A stretch of 6,384 nt of DNA from Chloroflexota bacterium (lineage in GTDB: Bacteria > Chloroflexota > UBA6077 > JACQUR01), in the NCBI GenBank assembly GCA_016210245.1, contig JACQUR010000196.1, positions 1-6,384 of the forward strand, written 5' to 3'. Shown here in pieces: positions 1-5,047 of the stretch. A program made the position numbers and the translations under genes. Position 1 is the first letter of the stretch. Every line of letters starts with the position of its first letter. The notes below the pieces were generated by a model. That model searched no databases. It worked only from the letters and a program-made list of their open reading frames with translations, and was not told the DNA's origin.

Positions 1-33
1 CTATCGGCGTGCATCGGCGGTTGCCCCAATCCG

Positions 34-888
34 ATGAGCTCTCAATCCGCAATCCGCAATCCGCAATCCGCAATCCCGACCCTCGTCATCCAGCCGTCAC
101 GCGGCTGGGTGGCGCTGCGGCTCGGCGAGCTGTGGGAGTACCGCGAGCTGCTGTACTTCCTGACCTGGCGGGACGTGAAGGTGCGGTACAAGCAGACCGC
201 CCTGGGTGCCGCGTGGGCGATCATTCAGCCAGTCATGACCATGGTGGTGTTCAGCCTGTTCTTCGGGCGGCTGGCCAAGGTGCCCTCGGACGGGCTGCCC
301 TATCCCATCTTCAGCTACACCGCCCTGCTGCCCTGGGGCTTCTTCGCTGCCGCGCTCGGCCAGTCGTCGAACAGCCTGGTGGGCAGCGCCAACCTGATCA
401 AGAAGGTGTACTTCCCACGGCTGGTGATCCCCATCTCCAGCACGCTCTCCGGAGTGTTCGACTTCGCTATCGCCTTCGTGGTGCTGCTGGGGATGATGGT
501 CTACTACGGCATCCAGCCCACGCCCGCGGTGGCCCTGCTGCCCGCCTTTCTGCTGCTGTCGCTGGTGACCGCCCTGGGGGTTGGCCTGTGGCTGTCCGCG
601 CTGAACGTGGAGTACCGCGACGTACGCTACACCGTGCCCTTCCTGACCCAGTTCTGGCTGTTCGCCACCCCGGTGGCCTATCCCAGCAGCCTGCTCTCGG
701 AGCCCTGGCGCACCCTGTACGGCCTGAACCCGATGGTGGGCGTGGTGGAGGGGTTTCGCTGGGCGCTGCTGGGCAGCGCCCCGCCCGGGCCAATGATCGC
801 AGTTTCGGCGCTGGTTTCGGTGGTGCTGCTGGTGAGCGGGGCGTTCTACTTCCGGAGGATGGAGAGGACGTTTGCCGATGTGGTGTGA
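34..888 (+). CDS. ABC-2 type polysaccharide/lipid exporter permease (Wzm/TagG/RfbA-like)
   Basis: The 284-residue protein is the membrane subunit of an ABC exporter that moves polysaccharide or undecaprenyl-linked glycan across the inner membrane, working with a Wzt-type ATPase. The length fits the family. A cytoplasmic amphipathic stretch at residues 38-55 contains YFLTWRDVKVRYKQT, a hallmark of this family. About six hydrophobic segments follow, near 58-80, 90-112, 138-158, 165-188, 200-218 and 253-272, with the conserved ALNVEYRDVRY at 189-199 and the tail FRRMERTFADVV. ATG at 34 is chosen because it is the only ATG ahead of the conserved region, but it has no Shine-Dalgarno and residues 4-14 are encoded by heptad repeats. 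GTG at 109 is an alternative start that leaves the core intact. No ATPase gene follows; see the remnant at 3259. Function is well supported, the substrate is not. Confidence 0.93.
   Translation: MSSQSAIRNPQSAIPTLVIQPSRGWVALRLGELWEYRELLYFLTWRDVKVRYKQTALGAAWAIIQPVMTMVVFSLFFGRLAKVPSDGLPYPIFSYTALLPWGFFAAALGQSSNSLVGSANLIKKVYFPRLVIPISSTLSGVFDFAIAFVVLLGMMVYYGIQPTPAVALLPAFLLLSLVTALGVGLWLSALNVEYRDVRYTVPFLTQFWLFATPVAYPSSLLSEPWRTLYGLNPMVGVVEGFRWALLGSAPPGPMIAVSALVSVVLLVSGAFYFRRMERTFADVV
44..78. repeat. Heptad array, five AATCCGC units
   Basis: Four exact AATCCGC units (44-71) and a variant AATCCCG (72-78) run in phase. They lie inside the N-terminal codons of the permease as annotated, so either the array invaded the start of the gene or the true start is downstream. 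Confidence 0.9.
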
Positions 889-890
889 GG

Positions 891-1030
891 GCGGATTGCG
901 GATTGCGGATTGGGGATTGCGAATTGCGGATTGCGGAGTGGGGATTGCGGATTGCGGATTGCGGAGTGGGGATTGCGGATTGCGAATTGCGGATTGCGAA
1001 TTGCGGAGTGGGGATTGCGGAGTGGGGATT
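891..1030. repeat. 20-unit heptad tandem array (GCGGATT family)
   Basis: The stretch divides without a gap into 20 seven-base units. Eight are GCGGATT, five GGGGATT, four GCGGAGT and three GCGAATT, so all variants differ from the consensus by one base. GCGGAGT is followed by GGGGATT in all four cases. The array fills most of the space between the permease stop at 888 and the stop of the convergent RES gene at 1096. All frames are readable through it because 7 is not a multiple of 3, so apparent long ORFs here are spurious. Confidence 0.95.
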
Positions 1031-1038
1031 TGGGGAAC

Positions 1039-1066
1039 GAGGGAGACCTTTGCGGATGTGGGTGAG
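1039..1066 (+). repeat. Near copy of the permease 3' end (copy of 862-889)
   Basis: Bases 862-889 (end of the permease) and 1039-1066 align with roughly 24 of 28 identities when one-base gaps are allowed. The shared core reads GA-CGTTTGCCGATGTGG versus GA-CCTTTGCGGATGTGG. The two copies bracket the 20-unit heptad array. The second copy still encodes ETFADV, like the permease tail ERTFADV, but continues without the stop. It is probably a duplication made when the array arose, or the relic of a second permease gene. Confidence 0.5.
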
Positions 1067-1093
1067 TTCGTGCGGAGGCGGAGGCAGGTTGTG

Positions 1094-1753
1094 CTAGCCG
1101 GTGGTGCGGGTGACTGTTGCCAGGGGGCGGACAACCAGCGCGTAGCCGAGCTCGCGGGCGCACGCCTCGAGCATGCCGAGCAAGGCGGGTTCGGCGAGAG
1201 CGCGGTGGAAGACAGGCACCCCGGGAAGTGCGCCCTGCGCCCTTTCATACAGGGCCAGCGCGGGGGCATTCCCGCACATCGACGAGCCGTACCACAGCCC
1301 TTCCGCGTCCGGATACCCCTCGTACAGCGCCCTGGACCACTCCCTCGCCCGGGGCCGCGGCCCGCTGTTGATGGCCATCGACCCGCCGGCCCGGGTCGAC
1401 CACAGGCCGGTAAGGTCCAGCAGCCGGACCCGGCGAGCCAGGCGGAACCCGACGAGCCACGGCGCGCTCTTGTAGGTGTTGATGCTGCGCCGCGTCTGAA
1501 ACACCTCGGCGAGACAGGTCCGCGGGGCGGTGGCGGCGTAGAGGATGCCTCGGCCCTGCACGTGAGGCGGCGGTTCGTGATGGTCGAAGCGGGTATCGGC
1601 TGGGCCGTAGGAGCGGAAGCCGTACCACGGCGCGGGATACGCCCCGCCCTGGAAGTACACGCGGAACAGGAGCGTGCCATCCGGGACGACCTTCCAGTCC
1701 GGCGGGATGGCGGCGAGTTCCCGCGCCGACGGCGGACGCGGGAGCTTAGGCAA
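1094..1753 (-). CDS. RES domain toxin (NAD+-degrading family)
   Basis: This 219-residue protein matches the RES family, whose studied members (Res, MbcT, ParT) degrade or transfer from NAD+ and halt growth when not held by their antitoxin. The visible RES signatures are LLFRV (Arg31), GILYAATAP (Tyr72) followed by CLAEVF (Glu83), and a C-terminal half with AREWSRALYE and GLWYGSSM that supplies the conserved late Ser. The chosen start is TTG at 1753: it is the only plausible start ahead of the domain, and it overlaps the antitoxin stop by 8 bp, so translation is probably coupled. GGGACC about nine bases upstream is a weak ribosome site. The gene is second in an operon with the 1746-2339 gene and converges on the permease. 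The family is clear; activity is inferred. Confidence 0.88.
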   Translation of the reverse strand: MPKLPRPPSARELAAIPPDWKVVPDGTLLFRVYFQGGAYPAPWYGFRSYGPADTRFDHHEPPPHVQGRGILYAATAPRTCLAEVFQTRRSINTYKSAPWLVGFRLARRVRLLDLTGLWSTRAGGSMAINSGPRPRAREWSRALYEGYPDAEGLWYGSSMCGNAPALALYERAQGALPGVPVFHRALAEPALLGMLEACARELGYALVVRPLATVTRTTG

Positions 1754-2339
1754 TGTCCTGCAGGTCCCTCGCCAACTGCACGACGACTTCGGGGTCGTGG
1801 CCCGTGACCAACCACTCGCGGGGAGAGATGGGCCGCTGGTCGTCCTCGCCCAGGGAGAGGTCGGGGTGCGGCAGGCTGAACCAGCGCACCGCACCAATGG
1901 GGTCCTCGTCCATGAGGTGCGGGGCGACCCGCTCGAAGCCGGGCACGAGGCCCTGCGCTGTGAACTGCAGCCTGGGCAGACGCCACTCGTGGGCGTGCTT
2001 GATGCCGTACAGGGTGCGGGCCAGCAAACGCTGGCGGACTCGGCTGGGGTCGATCCCCAGGTGGGCTGCCGCCTCCCGCACCGAGAGGGCGGAGCCCAGG
2101 AGCGCAGCGTACTCCGCCGCGGCGCGTACGAGGGGCGAGTCGGCATCCAGCACGGGTGGCGCCAGGGAGACGCCCGCCTCCTCGAGCACGGCCAGCTCCT
2201 CGTGGGTCAGCTCTCGACCCGGAGCGGGGCTTCGGTCGGCGGGGAGCATCTCCAGGAGCACCGTCTCGAGCAGATGCTCCAACTCCTCCGGCGAGGCCTT
2301 GATGCCCGCGCGGTCCAGGATGGCAGCATCGAGCGGCAT
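1746..2339 (-). CDS. Antitoxin with helix-turn-helix, partner of RES toxin (Xre/MbcA/ParS-like)
   Basis: The 197-residue protein lies directly upstream of the RES toxin and overlaps it by 8 bp, the standard antitoxin-first order. Residues 86-126 (SVREAAAHLGIDPSRVRQRL, then HEWRLPRLQF) look like an excisionase/MerR-like helix-turn-helix, the DNA-binding part. The C-terminal 171-194 (ISPREWLVTGHDPEVVVQLA) resembles the toxin-binding tail of DUF2384-type RES antitoxins, which plugs the toxin's NAD+ site. The N-terminal 15-55 is acidic and helical and I do not recognise it. ATG at 2339 has a strong AGGAGGAGGT ribosome site four bases away and a near-consensus promoter. It probably represses its own promoter through the direct repeats at 2371-2387. 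Confidence 0.82.
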   Translation of the reverse strand: MPLDAAILDRAGIKASPEELEHLLETVLLEMLPADRSPAPGRELTHEELAVLEEAGVSLAPPVLDADSPLVRAAAEYAALLGSALSVREAAAHLGIDPSRVRQRLLARTLYGIKHAHEWRLPRLQFTAQGLVPGFERVAPHLMDEDPIGAVRWFSLPHPDLSLGEDDQRPISPREWLVTGHDPEVVVQLARDLQDIA

Positions 2340-2342
2340 CGT

Positions 2343-2352
2343 ACCTCCTCCT
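2343..2352 (-). promoter_or_regulatory. Strong ribosome-binding site of the RES antitoxin
   Basis: On the minus strand this reads AGGAGGAGGT, ending three bases before the ATG at 2339. It fixes the start. The toxin behind it has TTG and only a weak site, which fits more antitoxin than toxin being made. Confidence 0.8.
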
Positions 2353-2362
2353 GTCTCATGGC

Positions 2363-2391
2363 ATCATATCTCGTGAGGATTCGTGAGTCAA
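2363..2391 (-). promoter_or_regulatory. Sigma70-type promoter of the RES antitoxin-toxin operon
   Basis: On the minus strand the -35 box TTGACT (2391-2386) and -10 box TATGAT (2368-2363) are separated by exactly 17 bases. Each differs from consensus by one base. The predicted start of transcription is near 2356, giving a leader of about 16 nt that carries the ribosome site. This is the only convincing promoter I find in the window. Confidence 0.72.
2371..2387. promoter_or_regulatory. Probable operator: direct repeat TCGTGAG-3-TCGTGAG
   Basis: TCGTGAG occurs at 2371-2377 and again at 2381-2387, ten bases apart, which is one helical turn. The pair lies mostly in the spacer between the -10 and -35 boxes, where a bound protein would block the polymerase. 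The helix-turn-helix antitoxin encoded just downstream is the natural candidate to bind it. Confidence 0.5.
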
Positions 2392-2411
2392 GTTCAAGGC
2401 CGCGTCGAATG

Positions 2412-2437
2412 GCGGATTGCGGACTGCGGATTGCGGG
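2412..2437. repeat. Short heptad array (GCGGATT, GCGGACT, GCGGATT)
   Basis: Three in-phase units occupy 2412-2432, followed by a partial unit GCGGG. The array sits between the two divergent TA modules, just upstream of the minus-strand promoter. Confidence 0.8.
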
Positions 2438-2509
2438 TCTGGAGTCGCCATACCGGGGGTAGTCCGCCGCTGGGATGAGGTAGACTAACTCCAGAGGGAA
2501 GCGCATGAG

Positions 2510-2767
2510 ATGGTGAAGCGCGTGCTAGAGGTCCCCGAAGAGATCGTCGAGGCGCTCAAGCTGCCACCGGGCGAGGTTGACCGCGAGCTGCGGAAGGAGC
2601 TGGCAGTGGCGCTCTATGCGCGCGGGGCGCTCTCGCTCGGCAAGGCCAGGGCGCTGGCGCAGATGAGCCGCTGGCAGTTCGAGGAGCTGCTGGGGCAGCG
2701 ACGCATCCCAAGGCACTACAGGCAGGAGGACATGGAGGAGGACAGCGGCTACGCCGGGGGTGGCTAG
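2510..2767 (+). CDS. UPF0175 family antitoxin
   Basis: The 85-residue protein matches the UPF0175 family of small helical DNA-binding proteins that act as VapB-like antitoxins to DUF3368 PIN toxins. It begins with VKRVLEVPEEIVEALKLPPG, typical of the family. It then has a helical stretch ELRKELAVALYARGALSLGKA and a helix-turn-helix at about 42-70 (LSLGKARALAQMSRWQFEEL) ending in GQRRIPRHY. ATG at 2510 has AGAGGGA about ten bases upstream; an ATG at 2505 runs into a stop after three codons. The gene overlaps the PIN toxin by 8 bp. No clear promoter is visible between it and the divergent RES operon. Confidence 0.87.
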   Translation: MVKRVLEVPEEIVEALKLPPGEVDRELRKELAVALYARGALSLGKARALAQMSRWQFEELLGQRRIPRHYRQEDMEEDSGYAGGG

Positions 2768-3266
2768 TGACTCCTCGCCGCTCATTCACCTGGCGGCGAT
2801 CGGCCGGCTCGAGTTGCTCAGAGACTTCCACCAGGACATCACGATCCCCCCGGCGGTGTGGAGGGAAGTCGTTGAGCAGGGCATCGGTAGGCCCGGCGCA
2901 GCGGAGGTCGAAGCCGCACGGCGAGCAGGGTGGCTGCACGTGGTCGCACCCACGAACCAGTCCCTTGTGCATCTCCTTCAGCGCTACCTGGATGATGGAG
3001 AGGCCGAAGCCATCGCGCTCGCGGTTGAGCAAGGCGCTGACCTGGTGCTACTTGATGAGGCCGATGCGCGGCAACTGGCCGAAGTGTTCGGCCTGGCAAA
3101 GACGGGCGTGATTGGGATACTCATGCGCGCCAAGCGGGAAGCGAAGATCGCGTCGTTGAGGGCCGAGTTGGACCGGCTCCGAGCCCACACTGGCTTCTGG
3201 ATCGATGACCTCCTCTACCGACAAGTGCTCAGCACGGTTGGAGAGACGACGACCCACGATGACTGA
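2760..3266 (+). CDS. DUF3368 PIN-domain toxin (VapC-like ribonuclease)
   Basis: The 168-residue protein has the layout of a PIN-fold, Mg2+-dependent RNase of the DUF3368 type. Acidic residues are in the expected order: Asp4 in ASDSSPLIHL, Glu36 in VWREVVEQG, Glu81/Glu83 in LDDGEAEAIALA, and Asp99/Asp102 in LVLLDEADAR. The C-terminal FGLAKTGVIGILMRAK is also typical. The start is GTG at 2760, the first possible start, overlapping the UPF0175 stop; no good ribosome site is seen, so it likely depends on translational coupling. The last residues (GETTTHDD) extend past the usual family end and read over the ATPase-like start at 3259, suggesting that the tail was acquired at a recombination junction. 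Other residues appear intact. Confidence 0.87.
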   Translation: MASDSSPLIHLAAIGRLELLRDFHQDITIPPAVWREVVEQGIGRPGAAEVEAARRAGWLHVVAPTNQSLVHLLQRYLDDGEAEAIALAVEQGADLVLLDEADARQLAEVFGLAKTGVIGILMRAKREAKIASLRAELDRLRAHTGFWIDDLLYRQVLSTVGETTTHDD

Positions 3267-3294
3267 CGTGGCAATCCGGGTGGAAGGGCTGGGT
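3259..3294 (+). pseudogene. Remnant of an ABC exporter ATPase gene start (Wzt-like)
   Basis: ATG at 3259 opens a reading frame MTDVAIRVEGLG, which looks like the first residues of polysaccharide-ABC-transporter ATPases (M-(S/T)-D-x-A-I-x-V-E-x-L-x-K-x-Y). After these 12 codons the similarity stops, no Walker A follows, and the frame ends with TGA at 3313-3315. Such an ATPase is the expected neighbour of the permease at 34-888. The match rests on 12 residues and is judged by memory of the family. Confidence 0.5.
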
Positions 3295-3394
3295 GATCAT
3301 CGTCTGGCATGCTGACCGGGGGAATGCGATTCGCGTCACCGGCGCCAGGGAAGCGATGCCGCGGGAGCGGAGGGCGTATGAGTCAGGAGAGTAG
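3281..3394 (+). pseudogene. 5'-truncated BrnT-like toxin gene
   Basis: In the frame ending with TAG at 3392-3394 the sequence encodes WVIIVWHADRGNAIRV and then TGAREAMPRERRAYESGE. This resembles the C-terminal third of BrnT toxins (VxxTxRGxxIRIISARxATRRERRxYE). The N-terminal two thirds, including the first strand and the central helix, are absent; the frame is closed by TGA at 3260-3262, and the DNA upstream belongs to the ATPase-like start. The 3' end overlaps the following antitoxin-like gene by 17 bp, as expected for a formerly coupled pair. It is not expected to make an active toxin. Compare the intact BrnT at 5412-5681. Confidence 0.62.
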
Positions 3395-3593
3395 ACCGGA
3401 GGCGGACGAAATGGCGGCGGAGTACGACCTTCGCGGAGGAATCCGGGGGAGGTACTACGAACGCTACCGCCAGGGAACGAACGTGGTGCTGCTCGAACCG
3501 GACGTGGCTGCGGTGTTCCGCGACTCCGAGGCAGTGAACCGGGCGCTACGCCTGCTCATCGACCTTGCAAAGGCTCAGGCTACACGCGAGTAG
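3378..3593 (+). CDS. Small antitoxin-like protein (YDxRGGxRGxYYxRY family)
   Basis: The 71-residue protein has the pattern YDLRGGIRGRYYERYRQGTN (residues 16-35) followed by VVLLEPDVAAVFRDSEAVNR and a C-terminal helix ALRLLIDLAKAQ. Many bacteria carry such small proteins next to BrnT-like toxins, and I take it to be the antitoxin of the broken BrnT in front. ATG at 3378 is preferred over the in-frame ATG at 3309 because GGAGGG lies a few bases upstream and the family pattern starts here; the 23 upstream codons are the shifted frame of the BrnT remnant. With its toxin truncated it is probably an orphan antitoxin. The biochemical role is inferred. Confidence 0.7.
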   Translation: MSQESRPEADEMAAEYDLRGGIRGRYYERYRQGTNVVLLEPDVAAVFRDSEAVNRALRLLIDLAKAQATRE

Positions 3594-3600
3594 GCGCAGG

Positions 3601-3711
3601 GGATTTTCGGATTTCGAATTTCGGATTGCGAATTGCGAATTTGGGGACCGGGGCCGACGACAGATCCGGAATCCGCAATTCGAAATCCGAAATCCGAAAT
3701 CCGAAATTCGC
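3601..3711. repeat. Inverted heptad arrays forming a potential long hairpin
   Basis: The left arm has five units (TCGGATT, TCGAATT, TCGGATT, GCGAATT, GCGAATT; 3607-3641). The right arm has six units in the opposite orientation (AATCCGC, AATTCGA, three AATCCGA, AATTCGC; 3670-3711). Bases 3607-3627 can pair with 3670-3690 at 20 of 21 positions, with a 42-base loop. The array fills the gap between the antitoxin-like gene and the DUF5678-like gene. There is no T-run to suggest a classic terminator. Confidence 0.88.
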
Positions 3712-3728
3712 ACGGGGGTCCACGCAAG

Positions 3729-3974
3729 ATGCAGGAAACCTTGCCGGAGCTTCGACGATTCAGAAGGGATGTCGAGTATTACGAGGCCCATCGTGAGCAG
3801 TTGCTGCAGCAGTACCCGGAGCAGTGGGTGGCGGTGTTCAACCAGGAGATCGTTGGGGCTGACCCGGACTTCGAGCGCCTGCTTGCCACCCTGGATGAGC
3901 TTGGCGTGCCCAGCGAACACGCTCTCATCCGGCGTGTGACCGCCAGGGATGACCTCCTCATCCTGCCCCTATGA
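3729..3974 (+). CDS. Small protein resembling DUF5678
   Basis: The 81-residue protein has DVEYYEAHREQLLQQYPEQW at residues 14-33, then VAVFNQEIVGADPDFERLLA. This is the pattern of DUF5678-like proteins: a helix, a Tyr-Pro turn, then a strand with VAV-x-N. Its molecular function is unknown to me. ATG at 3729 is chosen because translation upstream would run through the heptad array; GGGGG 12 bases upstream is only a weak ribosome site. Its TGA overlaps the ATG of the retropepsin-like gene by 4 bp (ATGA), so the two form a coupled pair and probably act together. Confidence 0.72.
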   Translation: MQETLPELRRFRRDVEYYEAHREQLLQQYPEQWVAVFNQEIVGADPDFERLLATLDELGVPSEHALIRRVTARDDLLILPL

Positions 3975-4420
3975 TCCGAGGATACTTCTCGACCGCCGGG
4001 CCTCGGCAGCGCCCGTTTGTTCACGCGGTGCTGCGCTTCTCCGCCGTCCCCAACCGAAGCTTTGCCGTGGAACTGCTGGTCGATACCGGCGCCGATCGCA
4101 CCATTCTCGCGCCGCTCGATGCCCTCCGCTTCAGCAGACGGCTGGGCGTTGACCTCACGACGCTACCCAGGGGCCAGGCAAGCACAGGCATGGGCGGGCA
4201 CATGGAGACCAGAGTCATCGACGCGGTCCTCACCCTCGAGAGCTTCTCCACGCCCCTTGCCTTTACAGTCCTTGAGGCGCCGCCCGAGCGCCTTCCGATC
4301 CCGTCTCTGCTCGGGCGCGACATCCTCTCCCGTTTCGCCCTCTACGTCGAGCAGGCCGAGAATCTCGTGCTCCTCCTGGAACCTGAGGAAGCCGCCACCG
4401 TGCGACCTCACCTCCCCTGA
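3971..4420 (+). CDS. Retropepsin-like aspartic protease
   Basis: The 149-residue protein carries the aspartic protease motif LLVDTGADRTIL, with catalytic Asp38 in Asp-Thr-Gly-Ala (38-41). Near the C-terminus is PSLLGRDILSRF (112-122), the hydrophobic-hydrophobic-Gly element of the retroviral protease fold. A single DTG means the active enzyme would be a homodimer, each chain giving one Asp. Gly72 and Gly75-76 in STGMGGHMETRVI fit the flap region. There is no signal peptide or membrane segment, so it should be cytoplasmic. The start is ATG at 3971, coupled to the preceding gene. The substrate is unknown; the small DUF5678-like partner is one candidate. The fold call is solid, the biological role open. 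Confidence 0.85.
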   Translation: MIRGYFSTAGPRQRPFVHAVLRFSAVPNRSFAVELLVDTGADRTILAPLDALRFSRRLGVDLTTLPRGQASTGMGGHMETRVIDAVLTLESFSTPLAFTVLEAPPERLPIPSLLGRDILSRFALYVEQAENLVLLLEPEEAATVRPHLP

Positions 4421-4436
4421 TCAAGACGCTATCGAC

Positions 4437-4458
4437 AATCCGCAATTCGAAATCCGAA
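4437..4458. repeat. Short heptad array (AATCCGC, AATTCGA, AATCCGA)
   Basis: Three in-phase units end at 4457, and the next bases AATG contain the start codon of the Uma2 gene at 4459. The array fills the place where a ribosome-binding site would normally be. Confidence 0.85.
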
Positions 4459-5028
4459 ATGACTCAGATGACCGTGCCGCTGCCGCACCGCAAGTTCACC
4501 GTTGACGACTACCACGCCATGGCCCGGGCTGGGATTCTGGACGAGGACGAGCGGGTAGAGCTGATCGACGGGGAGATTGTCGAGATGCCGCCCATCGGGC
4601 CATGGCATGCCTGGCGTGTAGACGGGATCACCGAGCTGTTCAGGCGGACCTTGGGCGACGTGGCGCACGTACGGGCGCAGAATCCAGCCCGCCTCAGCGC
4701 CTACTCGGAGCCGGTCCCCGACCTGATGCTGCTACGGCGGCGGGAGGACGGCTATCGCTTCGCCCACCCCGGGCCCGACGACGTGCTGCTGGTCGTGGAG
4801 GTGGCCGACACCTCCGCGGCTCGGGACCGCCGAGTGAAAGTCCCCCACTACGCGCGAGCACGCATCCCGGAGGTCTGGCTGCTGGACATGAAGCGGGATG
4901 CCCTGAGCGTCTTCTGCGACCCGGAGCAAGGCGAGTATCGCACGGTGCAGGTAGCCCACCGCGGGGAGCGAATCGCCCCGGGTGCGTTCCCGGACCGGAT
5001 GCTGGAGGTATCCGAACTGCTGGGCTAG
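4459..5028 (+). CDS. Uma2 family (DUF820) PD-(D/E)XK nuclease-fold protein
   Basis: The 189-residue protein has the usual length of Uma2 proteins, which share the restriction-endonuclease fold and are abundant in cyanobacteria and Chloroflexota. In order: FTVDDYHAMARAGIL (13-27), ERVELIDGEIVEM with Glu34 (31-43), PVPDLMLL with Asp88, VLLVVEVADTS with Glu114, then RRVKVPHYARARIPEVWLLD with Lys127. These give the Glu/Asp/Glu-x/Lys set of an apparently intact active site. Its cellular role is not established. The start is either ATG 4459, formed at the edge of the heptad array, or ATG 4468; neither has a Shine-Dalgarno. It stands alone between repeat arrays, with 38 bp after the protease gene. 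Confidence 0.9.
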   Translation: MTQMTVPLPHRKFTVDDYHAMARAGILDEDERVELIDGEIVEMPPIGPWHAWRVDGITELFRRTLGDVAHVRAQNPARLSAYSEPVPDLMLLRRREDGYRFAHPGPDDVLLVVEVADTSAARDRRVKVPHYARARIPEVWLLDMKRDALSVFCDPEQGEYRTVQVAHRGERIAPGAFPDRMLEVSELLG

Positions 5029-5047
5029 CGAGGCGAGGCGAGGTATT

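Noticed and set aside
891..1030. Possible CRISPR array
   Set aside because: The period is 7 bp with no spacers and no repeat of 23-40 bp; it is a simple tandem heptad array.
872..1807. Long plus-strand open frame of 311 codons across the heptads and the RES gene
   Set aside because: It is formed by the repeat, which is open in all frames, and by the antisense of a clear RES domain; composition is low-complexity and matches no family.
97..1986. Long minus-strand open frame of 629 codons
   Set aside because: It is a GC-rich shadow frame of the permease, the repeats and the RES operon, with no recognisable domain.
1753..2376. Plus-strand frames opposite the RES antitoxin
   Set aside because: The minus-strand frame has a helix-turn-helix, a ribosome site and a promoter; the plus frames are Ser/Arg-rich shadows.
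2458..2486. Promoter for the UPF0175/PIN operon using TAGACT at 2481 as -10
   Set aside because: No acceptable -35 box lies 16-18 bases upstream, so the support is too weak to list.
3261..3315. A functional 18-residue peptide from ATG 3259
   Set aside because: It has no ribosome site of its own and is better explained as the broken start of an ATPase gene.
3309..3377. Longer N-terminus for the YDLRGG protein from ATG 3309
   Set aside because: These codons are the shifted frame of the BrnT remnant, and the ATG at 3378 has the better ribosome site and fits the family start.
3601..3711. Intrinsic terminator
   Set aside because: The stem is long and AT-containing with a 42-base loop and no following T-run; it is better explained by inverted heptads.
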